Assembly (NCBI GenBank): GCA_003427395.1
Contig: BFEA01000358.1
Location: forward strand, 1,585,201-1,612,879
DNA from: Chara braunii
Lineage: Eukaryota; Streptophyta; Charophyceae; Charales; Characeae
Reading direction: 5' to 3'
Length of the DNA stretch: 27,679 nucleotides
Part shown: piece after piece, positions 10,199 to 19,019 of the stretch
Position numbering within the stretch: position 1 is the first letter of the stretch
Layout: each line of letters starts with the position of its first letter
Notes under the pieces: model-generated
What the model was told of the DNA's origin: nothing
The model's input: the letters and a program-made list of their open reading frames with translations, nothing else
Databases searched by the model: none
Position numbers and translations under genes: made by a program

Positions 10199-10766
10199 TT
10201 ATGGGCTAAGGAGATGCTTCTTGAGTTTCCTGTTTCTTCTGGTTTTTTGCCTCGGCACGATCCTTTTTTTCTTCTGTCCTTGCCCCGAGAAGGGTGCCGA
10301 CTCGCCAGTTCGTCTAACGAGAACTCTCCGTCTAGCCCTCTTGAGCACGAATAACCATTTTTTCTCTCTTCCTAAAGCTAACCCTTTGACCTTTTTTTTC
10401 TCTATTCTTTTCGTCTTCTTGGAACTCTCCCTTGCCTCCAATCGCCTCAAGGGGGCTCCATCCTCCATTCTGGCTTTTCCTTTCCCTTTTGGGCTTGTCA
10501 GCAATAAGATGGGTGTGGGCCTGGGTCTAAACAACTTTAACCTAGCACCCGCCACTGGGTCCTTCCACTTGGATCCGTCTAATTCTGCTATCATATATGC
10601 ACCCCAGTCGAGTGCCTCAGCCACTCTGTAAGGTCCCATCCATCTGTTGGCGAGTTTTCCGGTCCAGGTCCTCTCTAGTGCTGCGTCGTAGAGAAGGACT
10701 ATATCCCCTATGCTCACCCTCTTTTTCCTGATTCGCACGTTCTTATCCCATCTCTCTTTACCTTTG
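10199..10766 (-). pseudogene. Integrase C-terminus with GPY/F domain, element B
   Basis: The C-terminal part of a Ty3/gypsy integrase. The motif NRWMGPYRVAEALDWGAYMI is the GPY/F module, which takes part in DNA binding and multimerisation. It is preceded by a basic segment (RWDKNVRIRKKRVSIGD) and followed by a Lys/Arg-rich tail. It is in the same frame as the integrase core to the right, and the two are separated only by the insert at 10767-11074. Translation ends at 10199, about 140 bp before the LTR, as expected for the end of pol. Confidence 0.8.
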
Positions 10767-11078
10767 AACAGCCATTTTGTCAAAACGGACATATTTTATT
10801 TTTTGAACGAAATCAAAACTGACTTTTTTTGCCAAAATCCGGTCGGATTTTTTGCTCATGGGGGTTCGGCGTTCCCAAAACGCCGGACCCCCCGGTCTAT
10901 GGTCTGTCTCTTATACACATCTAGATGTGTATAAGAGACAGGACCAGGGGGGTCCGACGTTTTGGGAACGCCGGACCCCCATGAGCAAAAAATTCCGACC
11001 GGATTTTGGCAAAAAAAGTCACTTTTGATTTCGTTCAAAAAATATAATATGTCTGTTTTGACGAAATGGCTGTTTTTG
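10763..11078. mobile_element. Fold-back (MITE-like) insert in integrase
   Basis: The arms 10767-10903 and 10942-11074 are inverted copies, starting AACAGCCATTTTGTC and ending GACGAAATGGCTGTT. They differ at several positions, so they are not one read folded back. The 4-bp sequence TTTG flanks both ends (10763-10766, 11075-11078), as a target-site duplication should. Removing the insert and one TTTG rejoins the integrase in frame. Each arm also contains its own near-palindrome, GGGGGTCCGGCGTT with its complement. No transposase is present. The true centre is unknown, because an adapter sequence lies there. Confidence 0.65.
10904..10941. other. Nextera mate-pair junction adapter (artefact)
   Basis: CTGTCTCTTATACACATCT (10904-10922) is directly followed by its reverse complement (10923-10941). 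This is the 19-bp Tn5 mosaic end twice, head to head: the junction adapter of Nextera mate-pair libraries. It is not biological sequence. Translations across it give the contaminant peptide SYTHLDVYKRQ on one strand and CLLYTSRCV on the other. Sequence to the left and right came from two ends of a circularised fragment, so distance and continuity here are not trustworthy. Confidence 0.95.
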
Positions 11079-11986
11079 TCCCTTTCCGCTGCCAGACGAT
11101 CTGCCGCTGTCATNAGGTTATCTTCCAAACCGTAGGCTATCTGTCTTGTTCTGGCAGCTATGAGTTCTTCTCTAGACATCCTCTCCGCCCAGTCGACGGG
11201 TGTCCAGCTGTCGACGTGAAACTCTATGGGGAGAGGACAATGGCGTCCCAACCATAAGGTGTATGGTGGGTATCCAGTGCTAGCCCGGACCGTGACGTTG
11301 TCCGGCCATACAGCGTACCGAAAATATCGCGGCCAATCTCTGTCCTTACCTTGGCACCACTTGGATAGTGACGCTATTAGGGTCTGATGTCCCCTCTCTA
11401 CTGGAGAGTTCGATTGTGGGTGGTAGGCGGTGGTTATTGAAACTCTTGCCCCGACTCTCTTGAACACGCTCTGAACCTCGTCAACCAGAAATTCTGCCCC
11501 TCTGTCCATCACTATCTTGCCAACACAACCATACCTAGATATGTACTCCAGGACGAAGTTCTTCACTTCCTTTACCGCCTTACTCCTGATAGGTCTACCG
11601 TCCACGAACCCAGTGAAATCGTCTCGTATGTTCACTACGTAGTTCATATTGCCTACCCCCTTCGGCATTTTCACCAGATCGATGTGCACCTTCTCTCCTT
11701 GCCTGGTCGGATAGGATGGATGTAGTGGCTCCTTGTATTTGATAAGAGCTCTCTTCTGGTACTCTTCGCAAGTCATACAGTATCTCTCGACATCCTTATA
11801 CTGTCCTTCCCACCAGTACAGCCTGCGTACCTTTTCGTAGGTCCCTTTTACTCCTCTATGTCCTCCGACTACCCCATCGTGAAGCTCCGCAACTATCGTC
11901 TGTCTCTCCTCAGGGTCACAGACTATTCGTAAGGGCATCCCCGAGCCGACCGGCCTTCGAAATAGATGGCCGTCTCTAAGGCAGTA
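11075..11986 (-). pseudogene. Integrase zinc-binding and catalytic core, element B
   Basis: This enzyme inserts element cDNA into the genome. Counting from the Met at 11938, the zinc-binding part has H20, H27, C54 and C57 (HDGVVGGH and CMTC). The catalytic triad is D87 (VHIDLVKM), D145 (VMDRGAEF) and E181 (SPVERGHQ), with the D-35-E spacing typical of retroviral-type integrases. The reading frame extends upstream of 11938 to a TAG at 11987-11989 that separates it from RNase H in the same frame. One ambiguous base lies at 11114. The end of the core is interrupted by the fold-back insert. All key residues survive, but the gene is not functional as assembled. Confidence 0.88.
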
Positions 11987-12832
11987 CTACGCCGCATGTC
12001 TCCGGATATCTGATTCTTGACTCTCCTCCCCTGACAAATGTAGCCCGATCGTTCGGTATTTGCCCTCGTAAAGGTTAACTACAAATCGCGCGGCGCGTCT
12101 CGGCTCCACCATTGTCAGGGCTCCAGCTACTATCGGGCGCTCGCCCTCAAGAGAGATCCGAGAGAGCCCATCTGTTACGGCATTTTTAGTGTCAGATAAC
12201 CTCTCTACTATGTAATTATATAGCCGAATCCGTATTAACCATCGTGCAATGGTCGGGTCTGTCAGGCTAAAGCCCTTCTGGAGGACCGAGGCAACTGCTG
12301 TGGGATCTTCTCTCAGGATGAACCGCCGTCCGTAGATATAATGTCTGAACGTCTCTAGATACCGCAGAACAGCTAACACTTCGTTCTTGAATTGACTGTA
12401 GTTTCGCTCTGCCGTATTAAGTGTCCTACTCTCAAATCTTAACGGCCTTTCCTTTCCTTCAGTGTCTTTCTGAGACAGCGGCCCTCCAACTGAACAAGGT
12501 CCAGCATCCGTGGATACTATGAAGGGTCTCTCGGTCTCATCGTCAAAGAATGGCACGCCCTGTACGCGTCCTCCCTCCTTAAATTCGTCTTTAAGCTCTT
12601 GCATAGTGAGTTCCTGCGAGGAATTCCAGTAGAATTTTTCAGTCTTTCGAAGGAGTAACCTCAATGGCTCAGCCTTCTCCGCATATCCCCGTATGAATAT
12701 ACGCCAGTAACCGACCACTCCCTGAAACTGTCGGACCTCGGTTGGACTATGTAACGGTGTCGGCCAGTTCAGGAGTTTGTCTAATTTCGCCGGATCTGCT
12801 CGGCGTCCTCTCGAGTCACAGATAAAGCCCAA
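11987..12832 (-). pseudogene. RT thumb/connection and RNase H, element B
   Basis: This part covers the end of reverse transcriptase and the RNase H domain that degrades RNA in the RNA:DNA hybrid. The segment LLNWPTPLHSPTEVRQFQGVVGYWR is typical of the Ty3/gypsy connection. RNase H acidic residues are visible in order: FIVSTDAG, KNEVLAVLRYLE, REDPTAVASV and NAVTDGLSRI. It shares one frame with the RT finger/palm ORF to the right and the integrase to the left. It is separated from them only by nonsense codons (TAG at 11987-11989; TGA at 12953-12955 and 13091-13093; TAG at 13127-13129). Confidence 0.88.
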
Positions 12833-13807
12833 GATCTTAATACTCGAGATGGCCCATCGGCTCTTTGTTCCGCTGACCGTTAAATTTGCATCGTCCAGCT
12901 GCTCAAGTACCTCACAAATATCTGTTAGGTGCTGCTCGACGAATCTTCTAACTCATGGTACAACCTCTGTCTCATCCTTGTTTACTGACCCTTTTATAGG
13001 AAAGTCATCCAAAAAAACTTCAAACTTATCACGGATGAAGTCCTTGAGGACGGCTACCATGGATCTCTGAAAAATGGTTACCCCATTAGTTCAACCCATA
13101 GGGACAACCATCATCTGTATTAGTCCCTATGACGTGTGCATAGCCGTGAGGTGTCTGTCCCTAGGATCAAGCGGTACCTCATCATAGCCTGAGAATAAAT
13201 CACAGACCGAATAAATCGGCCTGCCTTCGGCCAGTAAGTCGGCGTGTGGCACGGAGCCCACGTCTCGTATCGTCACCACGTTGACCTTCTGAAGGTCCTG
13301 GATCCATCGGATCTTGCAATTCGGCTTCCGTAGGAAGAACCATCGATTAGCATAGGCGCTATGAGACGGCTCCGCAACATGGAAGACCATTTTTTCTTTC
13401 AGGAAAGCGATAACTTCTTCCTTCTCCTTCTGGGCGTATTTCCATCCTGCATCATTCCAAGGAACATGTGGAATCGTGTAAATCCTTGCTGGCTTAGCGT
13501 ATCGAGGGTCAACCATACCGCGCTCTGCGTCGCTGAAGGCTATTGCCTTATCACATGTCTTCAAGATTTCTATCACACGTTCTCGCTCCTGTGGCGTCAG
13601 ATTTCCATCCCCGACTTCCATCGCTGCTATCCTCTCTTCCGTTAGGCGTTGCGGCTCCTTTTTCTTTTTTTCTTTGATTTCTTTTGCGATATCTTCTCCG
13701 GATATCCCTTCCTGTGCAGATCGCTCGCGGCCCACCACCGTTGGCTTAACTTTTTGTGCTACTCGTTTGTGTCGCTTGGGTAGCCCCCCATAGGGGGCCG
13801 TGCCCTT
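12833..13807 (-). pseudogene. Reverse transcriptase fingers/palm, element B
   Basis: The polymerase copies element RNA into DNA. Visible pieces in order are the finger segment RKPNCKIRWIQDLQKVN, motif A in YSVCDLFSGYDEVPLD, a broken PMG-stop-TN region (TGA at 13091-13093, where the family often has Trp), and the catalytic FLDD box at 13004-13015 inside FEVFLDDF. Stops lie at 13127-13129 (TAG), 13091-13093 (TGA) and 12953-12955 (TGA), all in the same frame. The frame opens directly after the slippery site at 13807-13813, so RT is entered from protease by a frameshift rather than by its own ATG. Confidence 0.88.
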
Positions 13808-14517
13808 AAAAAAAACAAAGACACCACCCCGCCAAATTCCTCATCTGTCTCCTTTGGGTACGAGTTGTCGTCCATAATCAGCCGACTCCCTAAATCTTCC
13901 ACCTTCACGATCCGACCTTCTTCCTCTGTGAGCAGGGGTCCGTACTTCTTCTCGCGAAATCGCACCGCGCGGTCGGAGATAGGTAATGACTTAATCTGAT
14001 CACTGGGTCTTGCACCCACAGCGAGAGCTGCTCTGTTCCTCGGGTCGCGAAGCTCCACTGTCTCAATCATAACCTGCGTCCCATCTAGCTTCTTAATGAA
14101 CAATGTTTGGCTCCCATCCGGTCGCTCTATCGTCACCGCATGCACGTGGCTCAACCATGTTCATCCTAAGAGCAGATCAAAGCTGCAGTTCTTGACTGCA
14201 AAGACCGGCAGGGTCACTCGTACGCCTTGGACCTCTATGGCTGCCTTGTGGCAAACCTCGGTGATCTGTTGCTTTCTCCCATCAGTCGTCTCTATCTCGA
14301 ATAGGTATAGTCTATCGAGGCCCATTCCAACCTGTACTGCCAGATTCTCGTCTATAATGACAGCCTCACTGCCGTTATCGATCACAGCATCTAGTACCGC
14401 TCCATCGTTTATGATTGTCTCCACGGCCCCACTACCAAGTATGTAAAACTTGTTTGGAGGCACACCTTCCATCCCATCTAGAAGGACTGTCGGCACTCGA
14501 TCCGCTCTAGCAGTCAC
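13759..14517 (-). pseudogene. Aspartic protease of element B (DNG active site)
   Basis: A retropepsin-like domain lies between nucleocapsid and RT. The active-site region reads AVLDAVIDNGSEAVIIDE, with D-N-G in place of the usual D-S-G or D-T-G. The hydrophobic LLLG near the end of the first part is followed by TGA (14161-14163). The same frame resumes with TWLSHVHAVTIERPDGSQ, so the stop interrupts one domain, probably CGA turned to TGA. The remaining part is a linker ending at the frameshift signal. Upstream, TAG codons at 14518-14520 and 14560-14562 are in the same frame as the nucleocapsid, so gag and protease were originally one reading frame. Confidence 0.75.
13781..13813 (-). promoter_or_regulatory. 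Candidate -1 programmed frameshift signal (PR to RT)
   Basis: Read on the - strand, the protease frame has codons TTT TTT TTA AGG, which contain the slippery heptamer T TTT TTA (13813-13807). A shift of -1 moves translation exactly into the RT frame. After an 8-nt spacer comes a hairpin with stem GCCCCC/GGGGGC (13798-13793 with 13788-13783) and a TATG loop, extendable by one G-U pair. The layout (slippery site, 5-9 nt spacer, stable stem) is that of known -1 frameshift sites; the heptamer equals one used in lentiviruses. The alternative is a chance one-base indel in a run of eight T. Confidence 0.55.
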
Positions 14518-14559
14518 CTACGTTACTGCTACAGCAGGAGCATCCGCCTTAGGGGCCCC

Positions 14560-15130
14560 CTAAGCCTCCTCCGATAGAGGTATGCGAGTCTTCCGCATGA
14601 TTATCTGTAACTCATCGCGAGCCGGCTTCGATGCCGCTAGGTACTCGAGAATACAGCACTGCATGGGCTGCCGAAGGGCCCGTCTCAGTGGCTCGACTGT
14701 GTCAATCTCGTCCAACGAACTCTTCATCAAGAACTTCTTCACTCCCCGTTTTCGCGGCGAAAGAATAACCTCCTCTCCATCGATTCGTTGCCCGTCCTTC
14801 TCCGCCATCACGTAATCCGTGTCAGTCTTCTTCGATGTAGACCCTCTCACCGACTTGGTGGCTGCCACCCTTATGGGTGTGGTCGCCATATCCCCCTCAA
14901 AAGTTATCTTGATGCTCTGGCTCCTGACCGGCTCCTTTCCTCTACTCGGCTTTACTCTCCTTGCTTCGACGTTCTCCTTCATCGAAGGGAACATCGATAC
15001 ATCTCCCAGATTATCTGCCCACTTGATGTACTTGCGGTCATCAAGCACGACAAGTCCCTCATCTATTGCCCGTTGGAGGTCCGGGCAATCTCTCTTGATA
15101 TGATCATCTCCTCTACAGTAGACGCAAGAG
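14560..15130 (-). pseudogene. gag: Nucleocapsid zinc knuckle and gag C-terminus, element B
   Basis: The zinc knuckle CVYCRGDDHIKRDC (C-x2-C-x4-H-x4-C) is encoded at 15126-15085 and would bind genomic RNA. It is followed by DLQRAIDEGLVVLDDRKYIKW, then a charged linker with a Lys/Arg-rich stretch (SPRKRGVKKFL) leading towards protease. The frame is the same as protease. A conventional ATG (15048) lies after the knuckle and is unlikely to be the true start, since gag begins far upstream. The frame changes just upstream of the knuckle, so at least one indel separates it from the repeat-rich part of gag. Confidence 0.8.
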
Positions 15131-15255
15131 TTCCTGGGAGTGGGCGACCTGTCGTTTGCGCCTCTGGAGGTCGAACCTTTCGCTGCTCTGGGTTAGGGGA
15201 CTTCGGATACGGTTCTGCAGAAGCGTCATATCCCCCTCTCTCATTCCTGCCGCGC

Positions 15256-15631
15256 GAATCATTGCGGCGGTCTCCGTGTTCGTATCGCCCGCGTGAATCG
15301 TCACGTCGGTCTCCTCAATCGTATCGCCCGCCTGAATCATCACGTCGGTCTCCTCGGTCGTACCACCCCCGTAAATCATCTCGTCGGTCTCCTCGGTCAT
15401 ACCGCCCGCGTGAATCATCACGCCGGTCTCCTCGGTCGTATCCCCCGCGTGAATCATCGGGTCGATCCCCTCTCTCATATCTGCCGCCCCTGTATCCGTC
15501 TCGATCCGTCCTCTCATATATGTCATCTCTATATCCATCTCGGTCAGATCTCTCATATTTGTCGTCCCTATGTCCATCTCGGTCCGATCTCGCATATCTG
15601 CCATCTCTGTATCCGTCTCACCGGCCCTGAT
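15256..15631 (-). repeat. 39-bp tandem repeat in gag (13-residue unit)
   Basis: The repeat period is exactly 39 bp. One subfamily starts with GAATC at 15256, 15295, 15334, 15373, 15412 and 15451. A second starts with CATAT at 15476, 15515, 15554 and, with one change, 15593. On the - strand the unit encodes 13 residues rich in Arg, Asp and Gly, such as YDRGDRRDDSRGR and RSDRDGYRDD, fitting an RNA-binding tail of gag. One copy has TGA (15315-15317) where neighbours have CGA. The antisense open frames over this block are artefacts of the repeat. Confidence 0.85.
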
Positions 15632-16004
15632 CCGACTCCCACCGGCCACGAGAGTCGCCTCTACCCCCGTCAGGCTCATAGCGAGGGCTACGTGAGTAGT
15701 CATCCAATCTCCTAGCACGCCCATACGTCTCGCGAGTCCTGCGATCCCGGTCTATCTCATCATCCCTACGCCGCCATGGTTCATCGTCTCTCTCCCTTTC
15801 CCTCGCACGATAATCAGTCAGCGTTCGGGGAATTCGATCCTCGACACTCCTCCAGGAATCAGTGTTCCTCCGGTCCCAGCGAAGTGAAGAGGGCCATCCG
15901 GGCTTGTCCCGATATGCCGTGGCTCCGGTGGTGGTCACAATGTCTGTAACCTGTCTTGTCAATCCCTTTACCATATCCTTTATTTCCTTCACTTCATCGG
16001 CCAC
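15618..16004 (-). pseudogene. gag: Arg/Asp-rich part of gag, element B
   Basis: This 128-residue open frame starts with a helical segment (VKEIKDMVKGLTRQV) and becomes strongly charged with RERERDD, RRRDDEIDRDRRTR and similar runs. It stops at TGA 15618-15620, beyond which the same frame continues into the 39-bp repeat, so the stop is most simply a mutated CGA. It has no enzyme motif. It would link the capsid part of gag to the zinc knuckle and probably contacts RNA. Confidence 0.65.
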
Positions 16005-16049
16005 AACTTCATTCTTTTCTGACCAGGGATAGTCCTTGAAAGCAGGACA

Positions 16050-16597
16050 TCAATCAGTGGCATACTCCTCGTAGAGAAAGAAGTCACGTCTTCTCATCCC
16101 TCTCCACACCAAGTCCTTGTACTTGTCTGCCTCTGTCTTTATCGCGAGGTTTAGGACCTTTGGGAAGTCAAGCTTGTCCCGCGGAAGATCTCTCAGTATA
16201 CTCTTTTGTCTACCTTCGGACAGGTGTCCGATGAAGATAGTACAACGCTCGACCTCCGAGATCTTCCCCTTCTTCATCAGCACGTCGGAGATCTTCTGGA
16301 AACGCATCCCAAATGCCCGTACGCTCTCATCTTCATCTTGATAGAGTACTTGTTATCCTCCATTTTGTAAAGCTCTACGAGGTTGTTTTTGTACGTAGTC
16401 CATTTTGCCGAGACTTGGATCTGCATTAAATAGGCTATAATCTCTTCCTCCGACCACTGACTCCGGCTGGCGTGAAGTTCCCACTTTTCTAGATATTATG
16501 TGATGCCATAACCCCTGAAAGTAGGAGGCTCCGAGGCCTTGTGCGTAATAATATAGCGATCCTTGCTCTCACAAGGGAGCGGATGTGACTCCCTGGT
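16050..16597 (-). pseudogene. gag: Capsid-like core of gag, element B
   Basis: Read on the - strand, the frame below TAG 16598-16600 gives PPTFRGYGIT, a TAA, then YLEKWELHASRSQWSEEEII and LVELYKMEDNKYS. This is the pattern of the retrotransposon gag (capsid) family. After a frameshift at about 16310 the homology continues as MRFQKISDVLMKKGKISEVE and FIGHLSEGRQKSILRDLP down to TGA at 16050. The missing base or bases and the TAA (a likely CAA) make it a pseudogene. The continuity of the protein pattern across the breaks makes the assignment secure in kind, though not in exact limits. Confidence 0.65.
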
Positions 16598-16948
16598 CTA
16601 GGGGTCTATGACTCGCCTGGGCGGCGCTCTATCCCTTTCTTTGTCCCTCCAATAAAAATCCCTCGAACTCTCTCTCCAGTCGTCCCTCTGCTCATACTCG
16701 GGGGAGCGTCGTCTCGTCGCTTTTCGCCGGTCGCTCAAGGTTCCTGTCTTCAGAGCCTCCTGTGGCTCTGTCACGACCGGCTCGCCCATTACGTCGGGCT
16801 CTTCGTCATTGGTTTGGTCAACCCATCTCAGCGGTGCGTCCCGCCTAATTCGTTCCTTCAGATCCCTCAGCGCTCGGTCGGCCGATGTCCTGTACTCCTC
16901 TCCAGTCTCGGTCGTGGTCGGTTGTGGCCCCATCGTGTCTAGTTTCAT
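16598..16948 (-). pseudogene. gag: N-terminal part of gag, element B
   Basis: This 116-residue open frame begins at Met 16948 with MKLDTMGPQPTTTETGEEYR and is rich in Arg, Asp and Glu. It ends at TAG 16598-16600, directly before a frame that encodes the capsid-like core. It is probably the start of Gag in this element. The TAG is compatible with a CAG codon mutated by C to T. There is no recognisable domain in this part. Confidence 0.5.
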
Positions 16949-17082
16949 AGGCCACTAGGAGACGTAGTTAGGCACTCTCACCGGGTGTTACAACCCAGAC
17001 CTATGACAGTTGTGGCCGCCCGGACCAGTTTTCTTGTCACGGTTCACGCTCGTTTTCCAATCCTAGCTCTCGACTGCCCTGA

Positions 17083-17292
17083 TTACCACCTCCAGTACTC
17101 CGCACTGGTTGCGGATCTCGTGCTCTCCCCCTCTATCCCAAGAATTTCTGTGTCTAGGTAAACCTCTCCTTCGGGATCGGCCAACAAGGTCGCGCCTCTC
17201 CGGATCTGCAATACACCCGTGACAGGGTCTCTACTCTTGCGGCAGATCGCGGTCCCAAGCCTAACCAATGTCTTGTGATCAGCACCCCTCAA
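17083..17292 (-). CDS. Short pre-gag ORF, function unknown
   Basis: This 69-residue open frame reads LVRLGTAICRKSRDPVTGVL and DPEGEVYLDTEILGIEG, ending AEYWRW. The composition looks protein-like rather than random, and the strand matches the rest of element B. I do not recognise the family. It could be the end of the last pre-gag protein or a fragment of a longer decayed frame. Confidence 0.35.
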   Translation of the reverse strand: MRGADHKTLVRLGTAICRKSRDPVTGVLQIRRGATLLADPEGEVYLDTEILGIEGESTRSATSAEYWRW

Positions 17293-17492
17293 GAGTCTCT
17301 GTGCGTCTATCTCCGTCCTCCTTGCTAGGTCTCCTAGCCCGTCCTAAACCGGGTAGCCTGCTAAAGGTGGAAGCTTTCTCCTACTGCCATCCAAAGTCGC
17401 TCGCCGACCTTTCTAACCTCCACTTTCTTTCCAAGAGCTTCCAACCTCTATTTCTCCTCCTTTAACCCCCAAACGGCTATGAGGTCATCTGT

Positions 17493-18008
17493 CTAGCACT
17501 TGAGGTAAGTCAGTGCTATAACCACTCGTAACCTCCTCGCCGACGGCTCCAAAATGTCATAGAATGTCTCAAAATCCTCCTCATCTCCTCTATCCTCTAT
17601 GGCCTCTAAAGTCTCTATCGTTTCCCTCCAGTACCGATCACGAGCGGCTAGCACCCTGAGTATTGCACCGTCTGTTACAACTCTTCCTACCTCTTTAGCT
17701 TTTCTGGCTTCGCTTATCTTCAACCTCTCAGCCTCTCTGGTCGTTTCGTACCATGCCCTTATCCGAGACTGCCCTTCGAAAGGTATCACTCGGAGTACGT
17801 ATTTTATCCTCCATCCTCGTTCTATTCCAATCCAAAGTGCTGTCCCCCTAGCCTCACGTAGCGCACAACAGACACACTCTGCCTCCTCGACTATGCACAG
17901 TCTGGTATGGAGCTGGAGCTCTACGATTACTAACTCCACCGGTCCGTCCAGTCTCCCTACCACATGCAATGAGTACCGATCCGTCGTGTGTAGTGCAGTC
18001 CCGCTCAT
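17493..18008 (-). CDS. Pre-gag ORF of element B, function unknown
   Basis: This 171-residue open frame has an N-terminal half rich in hydrophobic beta-type segments (VELVIVELQLHTRLCIVEEA, WRIKYVLRVIPFE) and a C-terminal half that is charged and helical (ETTREAERLKISEARKAKEV). I do not recognise a family. Its ATG overlaps the stop of the upstream ORF as ATGA (18008-18005), which would allow termination-reinitiation but may be chance. A short similarity to the other pre-gag units (RDRYWRETI versus HDRWRKEQA) is weak. Confidence 0.45.
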   Translation of the reverse strand: MSGTALHTTDRYSLHVVGRLDGPVELVIVELQLHTRLCIVEEAECVCCALREARGTALWIGIERGWRIKYVLRVIPFEGQSRIRAWYETTREAERLKISEARKAKEVGRVVTDGAILRVLAARDRYWRETIETLEAIEDRGDEEDFETFYDILEPSARRLRVVIALTYLKC

Positions 18009-18268
18009 GTCCTGTCGCTACCACCCTGCGTTACCTTGTCCTCCGTCGACTCGCCCTCTGCAGACCTCTCCCTAGTTCCTTCGCGTGATACGCTCCTAGC
18101 TTTTACTCTCTCTAGAAAGTCTGATCTCCATGCCTGGATTTTCTCTCTTTCCTCCCTAAACAAACTCTCTAACTCTCTCGTTGCGAGCTCTGCCCTACGC
18201 AACTTGCCCTCTTCCTGGCACGACCAGATCTTCCTTAACTTGTTCCCCAACCCCTTAACCTGGTTCAA
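18005..18268 (-). CDS. Charged coiled-coil-like pre-gag ORF
   Basis: This 87-residue open frame is dominated by Lys, Arg and Glu and likely helical: LRKIWSCQEEGKLRRAELAT, then ESLFREEREKIQAWRSDFLE. It ends in a Ser/Glu-rich tail. No known domain is visible. It overlaps the next ORF by the four bases ATGA. It may be a fragment of a larger protein, since flanking sequence on its upstream side has coding character in other frames. Confidence 0.4.
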   Translation of the reverse strand: MNQVKGLGNKLRKIWSCQEEGKLRRAELATRELESLFREEREKIQAWRSDFLERVKARSVSREGTRERSAEGESTEDKVTQGGSDRT

Positions 18269-18369
18269 GAGTGGTTCTTTAATGCGCTATCTCACTCTTC
18301 CGACTGCCTCACTCTCCTCTTCCATACTCAGTCCTCATCTCTTTCCAGCTCATCCTCTCACCCTCGCTC

Positions 18370-18947
18370 TAGCCTCCTCTACAGTCTCCTGCAGTATCTG
18401 ATCAGATCGACTGGCCTCAGACAGTCCACCCAGCAAGTAACGTCTATGATGTCGTCAAGCGTCTCTCTCCTGGGAGGTCCCCACCTCACACAAAAGGCGT
18501 AGTATACTTCCCTGAAACGAGGCGCTAAGCCCTCCCGTATACCAAGCGGCTCCAACGCGTCCTCCCTCCAGAGAGTCTCGCCAGTTGCTGATTAACGATC
18601 ACTCTGGCCAACGACTCGCTTCTCCACCAAGCCCTGCTTGCCCCTGCGAGCGTCAGTCCTACCTCTAAATCGCGTGCTCTATCCGCTATCAGATGTCCGA
18701 CCCCTTCTAGGTCATGAATCCTCTCGGGTCGTTCATCTCTCAGTATCACTGTCCAAAGGAAGAGTCCCTCTGCGAGCCATGTTCCCAGGTATCGTATCGG
18801 AACACGCCCTGTCCCCTCTAACGCCACAAGAAGAGGAATGTCATATCCAACCGCCGTCTCTCTGGGTCCCACAAGCTTCCTCACGCTATACGATTCGGAC
18901 TCTCGTGAGAGAACATAAGCTAACCAGGCTACTGAGTCACTCCTCAT
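18370..18947 (-). pseudogene. Pre-gag paralogue, unit 3
   Basis: The open frame from Met 18947 to 18525 (140 residues) shows the same layout as units 1 and 2 to its right. A hydrophobic segment (YLGTWLAEGLFLWTVIL) matches ESRWSSTVLAPDVHLLTYII of unit 2. A segment with AWWRSESLARVIVNQQLARL matches DRWRKEQAARRVLLA. After 18525 the frame shifts and coding character continues to about 18370 with APRFREVYYAFCVRW, resembling LKRLGDIYFAAVDLD of unit 2. The similarity is by eye and remote. The function is unknown. Confidence 0.45.
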
Positions 18948-19019
18948 CTCCCCTACGACTCTCGATCAGCATCACTCTACTCCCTCCGACGCACCCTATG
19001 TCTCGACATTGCTTACTCC

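Noticed and set aside
14788-15630. 280-residue plus-strand ORF rich in Ser, Arg and Pro
   Set aside because: It is antisense to the 39-bp gag repeat and to the zinc knuckle, both of which read convincingly on the minus strand.
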